From the NCBI RefSeq assembly GCF_002356315.1, contig NZ_AP018164.1:3844001-3908000 (forward strand): a DNA stretch of 64,000 nt, given 5' to 3'. Under the pieces are notes generated by a model that saw nothing but the letters and a program-made list of their open reading frames with translations, was not told the origin of the DNA and searched no databases. Below are positions 22,015 to 31,276 of the stretch, in pieces; position 1 is the stretch's first letter, and every line of letters starts with the position of its first letter. A program made the position numbers and the translations under genes. Origin of the DNA: Mycobacterium shigaense. GTDB lineage: Bacteria > Actinomycetota > Actinomycetes > Mycobacteriales > Mycobacteriaceae.

Positions 22015-23871
22015 ATGAGTCGGAATCCCCCGCCGACGACTGTCGTTCAGCCGGACCTGGCTGACCTCAACGATTACGTCCAGGCCGACGGCAGCATCGT
22101 CATCCCCGATGGCATCACGCTGACCTCGTTCTTCGATCGAAATCGTCGGGTGCTCGGGGACTCCCCGTCGTATCGGTTCGTCGACTACGCGAAGGACCAC
22201 GACGGCCGCACGGTCGACATGAGCTGGAACCAGTTGTGGACGCGGGTGCGCGCGATCGGCGCGCGGTTGCAACAGGTCACCCGCCCCGGAGATCGAGTGG
22301 CGATCGTGGCGCCCCAGGGCGTCGAGTATGTGGCCGCGTTCTTCGCGGCCGTCCATGCCGGCAACGTCTCGGTGCCCCTGTTCGCGCCGACCCTGTCCGG
22401 GCACGCGGAACGGCTGACGGCCGTGTTGACCGACGCCCGACCCACGGTGGTGCTGACGACCACCGCGGCGGCGGAGTCGGTGCGCGAATTCCTGCGGACG
22501 CACCCGGTGGCCGGGCGGCCCCGGATGATCGCCGTCGACGCCATCCCCGACACCCTTGCTTCGATGTTTACCGAACCGGCGGTGAGCACCGACGATCTCG
22601 CCTACTTGCAGTACACCTCCGGCTCCACGCGCATCCCCGCCGGAGTCGAGATCACTCACCGCGCCGTGTGCACCAACGTCGTGCAGATGATTCTGGGCGC
22701 CGGGCTCGATCGCGGAATCCGCAGCGTCAGTTGGCTTCCGCTGTACCACGACATGGGCCTGTTGATGCTGATGTTCCCCGCGCTGGGCGGCGGGTACCTG
22801 GTGATGCTGGACCCCATGGCGTTCGTCCGCCGCCCGTACCGATGGCTCAAGCAGCTCAGCGCGGAGGCCGCGTACGGTCGGACGTTTGCCGCGGCCCCGA
22901 ACTTCGCCTACGAGTTGGCGGCCGAGCGCGGGCTGCCGCCCGCCGGCCAGACCATCGACCTCACCAACGTCGTCGGCCTGCTCAACGGGTCTGAGCCGGT
23001 GACGATTGCGGCCATCGAGAAATTCACCAAGGCCTTCGAGCCCTACGGCCTGCCCCGCAACGCGGTCAAGCCGTCGTACGGGATGGCCGAGGCGACGCTG
23101 GGGGTGACCACGCTCGCCCCGTCCGATACGGCGAGCGCGGTCTACTTCGACCGGGCCGAACTCGCCGAGGGGCGCGCCGTCGTCGTCGCGCCGGACAACC
23201 CGGGCGCGGTCGCTCACGTCTCGCCCGGGCCCGTGTTGCCGGACCTATGGGCGGTCATCACCACCACGGAGGGCGCGGAGGCCGCCGACGGCCAGGTCGG
23301 GGAAATCTGGTTGCACGGCAACAACATCGGCCGCGGCTACTTTCGCCGCGAAGCGGAGACCCAACGCACCTTCGGCAACAAGCTACAGTCCCGGCTCGAA
23401 GTGGGCAGTCATGCCGAGGGCGCCCCTGACAACGGCTGCTGGCTCGCCACCGGCGATCTCGGCGTCTACGTCGACGGCAAGCTGTACCTGACGGGTCGCG
23501 CAAAGGACCTCATCATCGTCGACGGCCGCAATCACTACCCGCACGACATCGAGACGACGGTCAGTCAGTCCTCGAAGGCGATCCGCGCCGGCTACGTGGC
23601 CGCCTTCTCGGTCCCCGCCGACGCGCTGGACAGTCCGGACGGAAGCGCCGCCGAGCAACTCGTCGTCGTCGCGGAACGTGCTGCGGGCGTGGGGCGAACC
23701 GATCCGTCCGAGGTCGAGGCGGCCGTGCGGGCGGCGGTGTCGCGCGAGCATCATCTCCGGCTCGCAGATCTGCGGCTCGTCGCCGCCGGCAGCATCCCGC
23801 GCACCACCAGCGGCAAGCTCGCCCGCAACGCGTGCCGCAACGAGTACCTGGCGGGGCGGTTCAGCCGCTAA
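22015..23871 (+). CDS. Fatty acyl-AMP ligase (FAAL, FadD type)
   Basis: A 618-residue adenylate-forming enzyme; ATG 22015 is preferred to TTG 22009. FAALs make acyl-AMP and pass it to a carrier protein of a polyketide or peptide synthase, not to CoA. Marks: LQYTSGSTRIPAG (P-loop, about residue 203), SWLPLYHDMGLLMLMFPALGGG (FAAL hallmark), FAAAPNFAYELAAERG, PSYGMAEATLGVT, WLATGDLGVYVDGKLYLTGRAKDLIIVDGRNHYP, and TTSGKLAR with the catalytic Lys. The length and N-terminus are of the long FAAL group (FadD21/31/32-like). No synthase gene is nearby. Two CRP-like sites and a leaderless-type promoter precede it. Confidence 0.9.
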   Translation: MSRNPPPTTVVQPDLADLNDYVQADGSIVIPDGITLTSFFDRNRRVLGDSPSYRFVDYAKDHDGRTVDMSWNQLWTRVRAIGARLQQVTRPGDRVAIVAPQGVEYVAAFFAAVHAGNVSVPLFAPTLSGHAERLTAVLTDARPTVVLTTTAAAESVREFLRTHPVAGRPRMIAVDAIPDTLASMFTEPAVSTDDLAYLQYTSGSTRIPAGVEITHRAVCTNVVQMILGAGLDRGIRSVSWLPLYHDMGLLMLMFPALGGGYLVMLDPMAFVRRPYRWLKQLSAEAAYGRTFAAAPNFAYELAAERGLPPAGQTIDLTNVVGLLNGSEPVTIAAIEKFTKAFEPYGLPRNAVKPSYGMAEATLGVTTLAPSDTASAVYFDRAELAEGRAVVVAPDNPGAVAHVSPGPVLPDLWAVITTTEGAEAADGQVGEIWLHGNNIGRGYFRREAETQRTFGNKLQSRLEVGSHAEGAPDNGCWLATGDLGVYVDGKLYLTGRAKDLIIVDGRNHYPHDIETTVSQSSKAIRAGYVAAFSVPADALDSPDGSAAEQLVVVAERAAGVGRTDPSEVEAAVRAAVSREHHLRLADLRLVAAGSIPRTTSGKLARNACRNEYLAGRFSR

Positions 23872-24944
23872 CCGATCAGTTCCAGCGTGTCCAGGTCGCG
23901 GATCGCTCGGCAGCCGCGCGTCAGCATGGTCAGCACCATGTCGTCGCCGCGCTCGGTGGAGACCGCGAACGCGAAGCCGAGGGCGGAGATCAGCAGCGCC
24001 TGGACGACGCCCAGCCGGTAGTCGCGCCAGCAGGTTTCCCGCTCGTAGCCGGTGACCCCGTAACCCAGCAGCGCCCGGTGATAGTCGTCGACGAGGTCGT
24101 TTTCGATCCGGGAACGCAGCGTCGAATCCAGGCTGGTGGCCGTGAAATAGGCCAGGTCCCTGGCCGGCAGACCCACGCCCAGGGTCTGCCAGTCGACCAC
24201 GCTCACCCAGGCGCGACCCGGATCGAACAACAGGTTGTCGAGCCGGTAGTCACCATGCAGCAGCGCGAACCGGTCCCATTCGGTCATGAGCCACGGCGCC
24301 ACCAAACCCATTGCGGTACCGAAGGTCTCGCGATCCTCGGCGGCCATCCTGTCCCCTAGCTTTTCCAGGGTGATGTCGGCGCTCATCTTGGCGACCTCAC
24401 CCATGCCCGAGGCGGTCGCCGCGTCCGGACGGGCGAACGCAATACCGGGAAGATCCAGCCAGAACGGGTCACACCAGCTGGGTCCGTGCAGTCCGGCCAG
24501 GGCCACGACCGCCAGCCGCGCTTCCTGCTCGCCGCAGCCGGCGATCTGGTCGCCTTGGACCGCGGGAGCCTGGTCGGCCAGTAACAGCGCGTAGTCCATC
24601 GCGTCGTCGGTGATCTCGCAGTAGAAGCACTGCGGCGTCGGCACCCGCACCCGGTCGGCCACCGTGGCGTAGAACGCGCACTCGCTGCGATAGCCGATCA
24701 CCACACGATCCCGCACGGCGTCGTCCTGCGCCGGCAGCTTGATCACGAAAGTCCGCGGCAACCCACCCGGGTCGGTGGCGTAGCTGGCCGCAACGCGATA
24801 GGTCGCGCCCGTCTGCCCGGTGCCGATGGCGACGACGTCGACGGCGGACACCTCGACGGAGGCACCCCGCCCGCTCAGGGCCGTGGAGAGCCATTCGGCG
24901 GTCACGTCGGCCGGATGGCGCGGAATCGACACCACAGCACTCAT
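23868..24944 (-). CDS. Phosphotransferase-family protein (APH / choline-kinase-like fold)
   Basis: A 358-residue protein starting at ATG 24944 (MSAVVSIPRHPADVTAEWLS). The N-lobe has GTGQTGATYRVAASY (nucleotide loop) and TFVIKLPAQDD (ATP-binding Lys). The catalytic loop is FALLHGDYRLDNLLFD (about residue 230: Asp base, Asn metal ligand) and WVSVVDWQTLGVG carries the second metal Asp. It phosphorylates a small molecule; the family in mycobacteria is large and mostly unassigned, and drug inactivation should not be assumed. Its 3' end overlaps the ligase gene by 4 bp in convergent orientation. Confidence 0.88.
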   Translation of the reverse strand: MSAVVSIPRHPADVTAEWLSTALSGRGASVEVSAVDVVAIGTGQTGATYRVAASYATDPGGLPRTFVIKLPAQDDAVRDRVVIGYRSECAFYATVADRVRVPTPQCFYCEITDDAMDYALLLADQAPAVQGDQIAGCGEQEARLAVVALAGLHGPSWCDPFWLDLPGIAFARPDAATASGMGEVAKMSADITLEKLGDRMAAEDRETFGTAMGLVAPWLMTEWDRFALLHGDYRLDNLLFDPGRAWVSVVDWQTLGVGLPARDLAYFTATSLDSTLRSRIENDLVDDYHRALLGYGVTGYERETCWRDYRLGVVQALLISALGFAFAVSTERGDDMVLTMLTRGCRAIRDLDTLELIG

Positions 24945-25028
24945 GTACAAAGACCTCCAGTACTCCCCGGTCCGACTGTCCCATGAACTGTAAGGCATAC
25001 CGCAAGAGCGGCGGGCCGTGCCCGGAAT

Positions 25029-26792
25029 TTAGTCGGCGAGGATGTGCCAGTCGGCCGCCTCGTGTTGCTGGCGCCAGAACTCGGCGAAACGCCCACCCGC
25101 GGCGAGCAATTCGTCGACCGCGCCGTCCTCGGCGATTTTGCCGTTGTCCACGAACAGAACGCGGTCGGCGTGGCGGATGCTGGCCAGCCGGTGCGCGACG
25201 ATCACCCGGGTGCGCGCCCGCGGATCGGCGGTGAGCGCATCGACGACCGCCGCCTCGTTCTCGGTGTCCAATGCGCTCGTAGCCTCGTCGACCAACAGCA
25301 GCGGGGCGGGCTTCAGTAAGGCACGCGCGATGCTGACCCGTTGCCGCTCGCCGCCGGACAACGCCGACCCGGCTTCGCCGACAACCGTTTCCGCGCCGTC
25401 GGGCAGCCGGCCGATCAGCTCGTCGACGCGGGCCAAGCGCATCGCCCCGGCCACTTCGTCGTCGCCCGCGCCGGGGTTTCCGGCGAGCACGTTCGCGCGG
25501 ATCGTCCCGCCGAAGAGATAGGGATGCTGGAAGACGACGCTGCTGGTCGCGCGCCGCTCCTCGGCGTCCAGCGCGGCGGCATCGGCGCCGTCGAGCAGGA
25601 CTCGCCCGCGGGTCGGCTGGTGCAGCCCGGCGATCAGCGCCAGGATCGTGCTCTTGCCCGAGCCCGACGGCCCGACGATCGCCGTCGTGGTGCCCGGCCG
25701 CAGGGCGAAGTTGACCCCGTCCAGCACCGGCATGCCAGCGCCGTCGTAACCGAAGGCGACGTCGTCGAATTCGACGCCCGCTGCCTTGAATCCATCTCGA
25801 GCTCCCTCTCGGACGCCCTCTCCCAGCCGGCCCACCCCGGCCGCGATCACCGGCGCCGCCAGCACGCCCCGGATGCGGTCGAGGGTCGCGCGGGTGCTCT
25901 CCAGCGCCGGCGCGAGTTCGCTGACGGTGGTGAACGGCTCCAGGTAGCGGGCGATCACGACGATCAGGGCGATCGCCTCGGCGACGGTGAGCGTGCCGTT
26001 TACGGTCAGGGCCGTGGTGGCACCGGCCAGCAGGATCAGGGCCAGCTGGCTGGCGATGCTGAACAACAGCTGGCCGGGAATCTGCAAGCCCAGCAAACGC
26101 ATCGTCGCGCGGTGCTGCGCGGCCAGCGCGGTGCCCACCAAGCTGCGAGCCGGTTCGGCCCGACGCGCCGCCCGCAGCGCCTGCTGGGTGCGGGCGAATT
26201 CGATGATCCGCTCGGTGAGCGCGGTGTTCGCGTCGCCGGCGGCCGCGTCGGCGCGTCGCGTCGATCGCGCCGAGGCCCACAGCGCCCCCAGCATCAGGGG
26301 TACGCCGGCCAGCGCGGCGGCGCCCAGCTGCCAGGAGATGGGCAGCAGGGCCAGCGCGATGACCGCGGGCAGCAGCACCGCCGTGGTCAGCGGGGTGAGC
26401 AGGTTGACCACCAACCCGACGAGTTCCGGACCGGTCGCGGCGATCGCCTGCCGGGACATCGCGGTGTTGTCGGCGGTGAACCAGTCCAGCCGAACCTGCG
26501 GCAGCCGGTCGGCCACGTCGTGCTGGGTGTGGTCGAGGACCGCGAAGCCCAGATCGAAACCGATCCGCGCGGTCATGTTGTCGATCACCCACCCGGTGAC
26601 GGTCGCTGCGGTCAGCCAGCCCAGCCAGGCCAGCGCGCTGCGCGGCGTCTGGCTGAACAGCGCCCCCACCAACGGAACGAGCAGGACGGCGCCCACCGCG
26701 CGCACGACCACCGAGACGACAGCGAGGACGGCGTAGCGAATCAGCTCGCCGCGCCGCTCGGCGGGAACCAGGTTCATCCAGGTGCGGATCAT
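25029..26792 (-). CDS. irtB: IrtB, carboxymycobactin ABC importer subunit
   Basis: A 587-residue half transporter: six membrane helices over about residues 18-300, then an ATPase domain. ATPase motifs: GPSGSGKSTILALIAG (Walker A, about residue 376), SALSGGERQRVSIARALL (signature), PLLLVDEATSALD (Walker B), IVAHRLASIRHAD (switch His). IrtAB is an importer with an exporter fold that brings ferric carboxymycobactin through the inner membrane. The irtA stop overlaps this gene's ATG by 4 bp. Orthology rests on the pairing with the FAD-domain IrtA and on the mbtK neighbourhood. Confidence 0.95.
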   Translation of the reverse strand: MIRTWMNLVPAERRGELIRYAVLAVVSVVVRAVGAVLLVPLVGALFSQTPRSALAWLGWLTAATVTGWVIDNMTARIGFDLGFAVLDHTQHDVADRLPQVRLDWFTADNTAMSRQAIAATGPELVGLVVNLLTPLTTAVLLPAVIALALLPISWQLGAAALAGVPLMLGALWASARSTRRADAAAGDANTALTERIIEFARTQQALRAARRAEPARSLVGTALAAQHRATMRLLGLQIPGQLLFSIASQLALILLAGATTALTVNGTLTVAEAIALIVVIARYLEPFTTVSELAPALESTRATLDRIRGVLAAPVIAAGVGRLGEGVREGARDGFKAAGVEFDDVAFGYDGAGMPVLDGVNFALRPGTTTAIVGPSGSGKSTILALIAGLHQPTRGRVLLDGADAAALDAEERRATSSVVFQHPYLFGGTIRANVLAGNPGAGDDEVAGAMRLARVDELIGRLPDGAETVVGEAGSALSGGERQRVSIARALLKPAPLLLVDEATSALDTENEAAVVDALTADPRARTRVIVAHRLASIRHADRVLFVDNGKIAEDGAVDELLAAGGRFAEFWRQQHEAADWHILAD

Positions 26793-29374
26793 CGGGCGGC
26801 CTTATGAGCCGCGCCGGTCACGGCCACGGGGCTGCCCTGACCCGTTTCCCAGAGCCGGCTGTAGCGTCCGTCGGCGGCCAGCAGCTCCGCGTGGGTGCCG
26901 CGTTCGACAATTCGTCCGTGATCGAGCACGACGATCTGGTCGGCGTGGGTGAGGGTGTGCAGCCGATGGGCGATGACCAACACGGTGCGGTTGCGCGTCA
27001 GTCGGTTAAGTGCCTGTTGGACAAGGTATTCCGACTCCGGGTCGGCGAATGCCGTGGCCTCGTCGAGGATCAGCACCGGGGTGTCGGCCAAGATGGCGCG
27101 GGCGATGGTGAGACGTTGCCGCTCACCGCCCGACAGCGCGGAACTCGCGCCCAGCATGGTGTCGTAGCCTTCGGGCAGCCGTAGCACCCGGTCGTGGATC
27201 TGCGCTTCGCGGGCGGCGGCCTGGATTTGTTCGCCGGTGGCGTCGGGGACGGCCAGCGCGATGTTCTCGGCGACCGTCCCGTGCACCAGCTGGGTTTCCT
27301 GCAGCACGAAACCGACGCGCGTGTAGAGCTCGTCGGCGCTCAGTGAGCGGATGTCTTGGCCCCCAACGCGTATCGCGCCGTGCTCGACATCGTGGAATCG
27401 AGCCAACAGCGCGGCCAGCGTCGACTTCCCGGAGCCGGACGGTCCGACGAGCGCGCTCACCGTGCCCGGCCGCAGTTGGAGTGAGACGTCGTCGATCACC
27501 GGCACGCCGGGGCGGTAGCTGAAGCCGACGCGATCGAACTGCACCAGTCCCGCTTGGCTTTCCGGCGTTGCGCCGTGTCCTTCGTGCACCGTGAGGTCCG
27601 GCTCGTCGAGCGCGATCTGCAGGCGACGCGCCGCCAGCATGCCGGCGCGGATACCGCCCAGGCCGTATGCGATGCCGAGCAGCCGGACACCAAACGTGGT
27701 GCCCAACAACAGGAACGGCAGCAGGCTCACCGGATCCATCCGGTGCGTGACGACCAGCACGGTGCCCGCGGTCGCGATGAGCCACAGGAACGTCGAGGGC
27801 CGGGTGGTGAGGTCCATGGCGGTTTTCTTGCCGGCCATCGGCCGCTGCCAGGCGACCAGGAACCCGATGTACTCGTCCAGGCGGCGCCGGAAGCTCGACG
27901 CGGCCGCACCACCGAAGACCCGGATCACGGGTTGGCCCTCGAGGTACGCGCCGGCCTCGCCGTTCATCCGCTCGGCCCACCGCTGGGCCTGGAAGATCCG
28001 CGGACCCGACTGGATGGTCAGCGACGACGTCATCACCCCGTACACCAGCACCGGCCCGAAGAGCACCAGCGCCACTCGCCAGTCGATGACGAAGAGATAG
28101 AGCAGCACCGCCACCGGCGCGACGACCGCGTTGACCGCGTCCGGGATGGCGTGGGTGACCAGATAATGCAGCGACAGCGTGTCATCGGACACCAGTTGCT
28201 TGATCGAGCCCGATCCGCGCGCCGTGAACCAGCCCAGCGGCAGGCGAGACATCTTGCTCAGCAGCCGCGAGCGCAGATCGCTGGCGAATCGCGCATCGAT
28301 CACGTGCAGCCAGAGCGTGAGCGCGGCGCCGAGCACCGTGCCCAGGCCCAGCACCGCAACGGCCGCGATGCCGACGTTCCACAGCCGCGACTCGTCGGCG
28401 CCCGTCGCCAGCAATCGGGCCAGCTCCACGAGCAAGACGAACGGCGCCAGCTGTACCAGCGTGATCACTGCCTGCAGCACGCCGGACAGGATCAGCGCGG
28501 ACCGCAGCGGCGCGAGCAACCGGCCGGCGGCCTGGGCGCGCCAACTTCCCGGCGACTCGGGTTGCGCCACCGCGCTTTCCGGCTCGGGGGTCACCGGGGC
28601 GTCGGTGTCGGCGGCGGGGATCTCGGGACCACGAGTGGTACCCATCTGGCGGCCGGCACTCCAGTACGCCTGCGCGTGCACCTCGGACCTGGGAAACCCG
28701 AACGCGTCCCGCAGCCGCTTGCGGACGCTCTTCAGCGCGGTGGCCTCGGGGGTGGCCCACGCATACCAATTCGACCAGTCCCGGGTCTCGATCGCGTTGG
28801 CCAGCGAGTGTTCGTCGCGGCGGGGAACCCAGTGGACCCGCAGCCGGGGGTGCTGCGCAACCGGGATAAGCGTGTCGCGCTCGTCGTGCTGCTCGAGATA
28901 CATCTCGACGGGGACGTCGGCGGGAACCGTCCCGATGATCCCGTTCATGCCCGGGATCGACGCCGAGTCGCCGATCAACAGGTAGCCGGCGGGCTGCTCC
29001 TCGGGCGCGGCGAAGCGCGATGAGCCCATCAGCGACATCACCGCGATCGTCGCGCCCGGCTCGACGGTGCGCGCCCACTTCGACGCCGGACCGGCCGGCT
29101 CGTGCAGCACCACGTCGACCGCGAAGCGGCCGGCCGCGGCGTCGGCCTCCGAGAGCGTGTAGGCGCGCTGGAACTCGGTGTCGGACCCGTCCGGGTCGGG
29201 GAACCAGAAGCGCAGCCAAGCCGCGGGCTCGGCCTCCGCATCCTCGAACAGCGTCGGCGACACCATCCGTATTCGCACGAAATGGGGTGCGATCGGCACG
29301 GTTTCGAGCACCGTCGCCGTGTGATCGCGCGCGCCGAAGCCGCGCAATATCGCACCCTGGAAGCCGCGTGCCAT
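26789..29374 (-). CDS. irtA: IrtA, carboxymycobactin importer with siderophore-reductase domain
   Basis: An 861-residue protein, ATG 29374 (MARGFQGAILRGFG), near the 859 of M. tuberculosis IrtA. Residues 1 to about 270 form the siderophore-interaction domain that binds FAD (FQRAYTLSEADAAAG) and reduces imported ferric siderophore. A Pro/Glu linker follows, then a six-helix membrane domain (about 300-590) and an ATPase: GPSGSGKSTLAALLARF, SALSGGERQRLTIARAIL, VLILDEATAFADPE, IAHRLHTLTHAD. It pairs with IrtB. An IdeR box lies 53 bp upstream, so expression should rise on iron starvation. Confidence 0.96.
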   Translation of the reverse strand: MARGFQGAILRGFGARDHTATVLETVPIAPHFVRIRMVSPTLFEDAEAEPAAWLRFWFPDPDGSDTEFQRAYTLSEADAAAGRFAVDVVLHEPAGPASKWARTVEPGATIAVMSLMGSSRFAAPEEQPAGYLLIGDSASIPGMNGIIGTVPADVPVEMYLEQHDERDTLIPVAQHPRLRVHWVPRRDEHSLANAIETRDWSNWYAWATPEATALKSVRKRLRDAFGFPRSEVHAQAYWSAGRQMGTTRGPEIPAADTDAPVTPEPESAVAQPESPGSWRAQAAGRLLAPLRSALILSGVLQAVITLVQLAPFVLLVELARLLATGADESRLWNVGIAAVAVLGLGTVLGAALTLWLHVIDARFASDLRSRLLSKMSRLPLGWFTARGSGSIKQLVSDDTLSLHYLVTHAIPDAVNAVVAPVAVLLYLFVIDWRVALVLFGPVLVYGVMTSSLTIQSGPRIFQAQRWAERMNGEAGAYLEGQPVIRVFGGAAASSFRRRLDEYIGFLVAWQRPMAGKKTAMDLTTRPSTFLWLIATAGTVLVVTHRMDPVSLLPFLLLGTTFGVRLLGIAYGLGGIRAGMLAARRLQIALDEPDLTVHEGHGATPESQAGLVQFDRVGFSYRPGVPVIDDVSLQLRPGTVSALVGPSGSGKSTLAALLARFHDVEHGAIRVGGQDIRSLSADELYTRVGFVLQETQLVHGTVAENIALAVPDATGEQIQAAAREAQIHDRVLRLPEGYDTMLGASSALSGGERQRLTIARAILADTPVLILDEATAFADPESEYLVQQALNRLTRNRTVLVIAHRLHTLTHADQIVVLDHGRIVERGTHAELLAADGRYSRLWETGQGSPVAVTGAAHKAAR

Positions 29375-29426
29375 CGACGGTCCTCTCCCGCGGCGACGAA
29401 TCCCGCCACCACGACTGCCCACAAAC

Positions 29427-29445
29427 TAAGGGTTGCCTTACCATA
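29427..29445 (-). promoter_or_regulatory. IdeR iron box before irtA
   Basis: On the minus strand TATGGTAAGGCAACCCTTA matches 13 of 19 positions of the IdeR consensus (TTAGGTTAGGCTAACCTAA) by hand count. It is 53-71 bp upstream of the irtA start. Iron-loaded IdeR would repress here. Confidence 0.7.
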
Positions 29446-29502
29446 GGTCAAGCCGGCCGTCAGTCGAGCAGCGGGTGCGCCGTTCGGGTCGCATCCGCCG
29501 CG

Positions 29503-29703
29503 TCAGGCGGTCCGGCGGCGGTCCGCCTGAAGTTCGCGCAGGGCGGTGCGCAGACCCCGCCGTTTGCCGGTCGCGGGGTCGACAAAGCTCTCCCGCAGCC
29601 CCTCGCGCACGTGGAACTTCAACTCGGAACGGGTCTCCGGCGCACCGTCGGACGTCGCGGTGGGCAGGCGCCACTCAGTGGCGTGGATCTCGGGATCGTT
29701 CAT
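29503..29703 (-). CDS. Small hydrophilic protein, unknown
   Basis: Not recognised. Starting at ATG 29703 gives 66 residues (MNDPEIHATEWRLPTATSDG ... RSELKFHVREGLRESFVDPATGKRRGLRTALRELQADRRRTA), charged and without membrane or signal segments. The Arg/Lys-rich second half suggests binding to nucleic acid or a partner, but no domain is visible. The frame is open up to 29799. It sits alone between irtA and the tRNA-Leu gene, in a segment absent from the matching M. tuberculosis position. Confidence 0.5.
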   Translation of the reverse strand: MNDPEIHATEWRLPTATSDGAPETRSELKFHVREGLRESFVDPATGKRRGLRTALRELQADRRRTA

Positions 29704-29900
29704 CCAATCCCACTGTGTCGTCCAATGATTGTCCAATGATTGGGAGTCGCGTGCATCGGCCGAGAACACGGTTCTCAATCGGCTTCCCCACCGCCGCATT
29801 CAATCAACACTTGTTCGCTGAGTGTCACGCTGGCGCCACGGTGGCGGCAACGCGCGGTCGCGGGCCGATCTGACCGACAGCTGCCCAGCCGACCCAAGAG

Positions 29901-29983
<83 letters not shown>

Positions 29984-30059
29984 GTGGGCGCCACACAGAT
30001 TACCGTGCCGGTTACGCCCGAGCCGGGTGAATCCGCAGCAACACCGGCCCGCGACTCAC

Positions 30060-30078
30060 TATGGTATGCCTACCCTAA
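30060..30078 (-). promoter_or_regulatory. IdeR iron box before mbtK
   Basis: The complement TTAGGGTAGGCATACCATA matches 14 of 19 consensus positions by hand count. It lies 37-55 bp upstream of the mbtK ATG, a typical repressing position. Confidence 0.75.
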
Positions 30079-30114
30079 CTAGTGCCGCGCATCCTCCGGT
30101 AGGCTCTGCGGTCG

Positions 30115-30747
30115 ATGACCGAAGCAGCTGCGAACACCCACGCCGACGACACGACCTACGCCCTTCCGCGGGAGCGCACGGATCTGCCGGAAGAGGTTGC
30201 GCGACTTGGCCGGCCGCCGGTCCCCGCGCTGGAGTCGCCCCACGGATTTCGGGTCGCCGAACGCGCCGACGCAGAGATGGTGGCCGAGTGGATGAACCGC
30301 CCCCACCTCGCGCAGACCTGGGAGTACGACTGGCCGACCTGGCGCTGGCAACGGCACATCGGCGCGCAGCTCGACGGCACCTACTCGCTGCCGTTGATCG
30401 CGGCCCTGCGCGGCGTTGAGTGCGCATACCTGGAGATCTATTGGGCGGCAAAGGATTTGATCTCGCGCCACTACGACGCCCAGCCCTGCGACCTGGGGTT
30501 GCACGCGGCCATCGCGGATCTGGCGTTGGTCAACCGCGGCCTCGGGCCCCGGCTGCTGCCGCGAATCGTCGCCAGCGTGTTCGCTTTGGAACCGCGCTGC
30601 GGCCGGATCATGTTCGACCCCGACCACCGCAACACGGTCGTCCGCCGGCTGTGCGAGTACGTGGGATGCCGATCACTGGGCGAGCACGACATGCCCACCC
30701 GTCGCATAGTGCTCTACGCGTTGGAGCGTCCCATCCAGTCCTCGTAG
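30115..30747 (+). CDS. mbtK: MbtK, lysine N-acyltransferase of mycobactin synthesis
   Basis: A 210-residue GNAT-fold protein that transfers the long acyl chain to the epsilon-amino group of (hydroxy)lysine in mycobactin. Family marks of siderophore acyltransferases: FRVAERADAEMVAEWMNRPHLAQTWEYDWP, LPLIAALRGVECAYLEIYW and CGRIMFDPDHRNTVVRRLCEYVGC, with the conserved Asp-x-x-Asn block. Position beside irtAB and under an iron box agrees. Compared with M. tuberculosis, the acyl carrier protein, acyl ligase and dehydrogenase genes mbtL, mbtM, mbtN that should lie next to it are absent here. Confidence 0.92.
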   Translation: MTEAAANTHADDTTYALPRERTDLPEEVARLGRPPVPALESPHGFRVAERADAEMVAEWMNRPHLAQTWEYDWPTWRWQRHIGAQLDGTYSLPLIAALRGVECAYLEIYWAAKDLISRHYDAQPCDLGLHAAIADLALVNRGLGPRLLPRIVASVFALEPRCGRIMFDPDHRNTVVRRLCEYVGCRSLGEHDMPTRRIVLYALERPIQSS

Positions 30748-30779
30748 CCGGACATGGCGACGGACCCGCACCGGGCCAC

Positions 30780-30798
30780 GTAAGGCAAGCTAGCCTTT
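30780..30798. promoter_or_regulatory. Possible IdeR iron box before 30884 gene
   Basis: GTAAGGCAAGCTAGCCTTT has the core AAGGC-AAGCTA-GCCTT and matches 11 of 19 IdeR positions by hand count. It is 85 bp upstream of the next plus-strand gene. A short stem of mbtK's terminator is an alternative reading, but no long T-run follows. Confidence 0.45.
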
Positions 30799-30883
30799 CT
30801 CTGGGCGGTGAGAGCTACGCCACTCCGCGTACCGGGCAACCCTGGGTGCCGTCGGCGCTCCGGCCCGGGGGTACCGTCGAGGG

Positions 30884-31276
30884 GTGTCCGCGCAGGCTAA
30901 TGGGAGGCGTCACCGCAGGCCGGCACTGATCGCGTTGGTGATCGTCGCCGCCTGCGTCTGCCTGGCGTTGGCCTGGTGGCAGTGGACCCGTTTCGAATCG
31001 GTTTCGGGCACGGTGCAAAACCTCGGCTACGCGCTGCAGTGGCCGATGTTCGCCTGGTTTTGTGTGTACGCGTACCGCAAGTTCGTTCGCTACGAACAGA
31101 CGCCACCGGAGCCGCACCGCCCCGGCGCCGTGACCGAGATACCCGCCGGGTTGCTGCCCGAACGGCCGGCGCCCGCGCAATCACCGCCCGACGACCCCGC
31201 GCTGCGGGATTACAACGCCTATTTGGCCGAGCTCGCCAAGAACGACACCGAGAAGCAGAACAGGACGACCGCATGA
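30884..31276 (+). CDS. Membrane protein, LprD-like by position
   Basis: A 130-residue protein with GTG start 30884. A basic N-terminus (NGRRHRRP) precedes a membrane helix ALIALVIVAACVCLALAWWQW (about residues 14-34); a second hydrophobic stretch is NLGYALQWPMFAWFCVYAYR (about 46-65). The C-terminal half is cytosol-like, Pro-rich and acidic. VAAC-24 loosely fits a lipobox but sits inside an unbroken helix, so lipidation is doubtful. In M. tuberculosis the gene at this place is lprD (Rv1343c). Its stop overlaps the next ATG by 4 bp. Possibly iron-regulated through the 30780 site. Confidence 0.8.
   Translation: MSAQANGRRHRRPALIALVIVAACVCLALAWWQWTRFESVSGTVQNLGYALQWPMFAWFCVYAYRKFVRYEQTPPEPHRPGAVTEIPAGLLPERPAPAQSPPDDPALRDYNAYLAELAKNDTEKQNRTTA

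Noticed and set aside
22015..23871. The acyl-AMP ligase as the missing mycobactin ligase MbtM
   Set aside because: It is longer than MbtM (618 residues), has a standard long-FAAL N-terminus, lacks an iron box and carries CRP-like sites instead. Nearness to irtAB alone does not support it.
23868..24944. Aminoglycoside resistance by the APH-fold protein
   Set aside because: The fold is shared by many small-molecule kinases of mycobacteria, and nothing in sequence or context points to an antibiotic substrate.
24985..25010. TAAGGCATACC downstream of irtB, similar to part of an iron box
   Set aside because: Only the central part fits, and it lies between the irtB stop and the phosphotransferase start, with no iron gene reading away from it.
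30884..31276. Lipoprotein assignment by the VAAC motif
   Set aside because: The Cys sits in the middle of a continuous hydrophobic helix without a polar n-region break; a simple membrane anchor is more likely.
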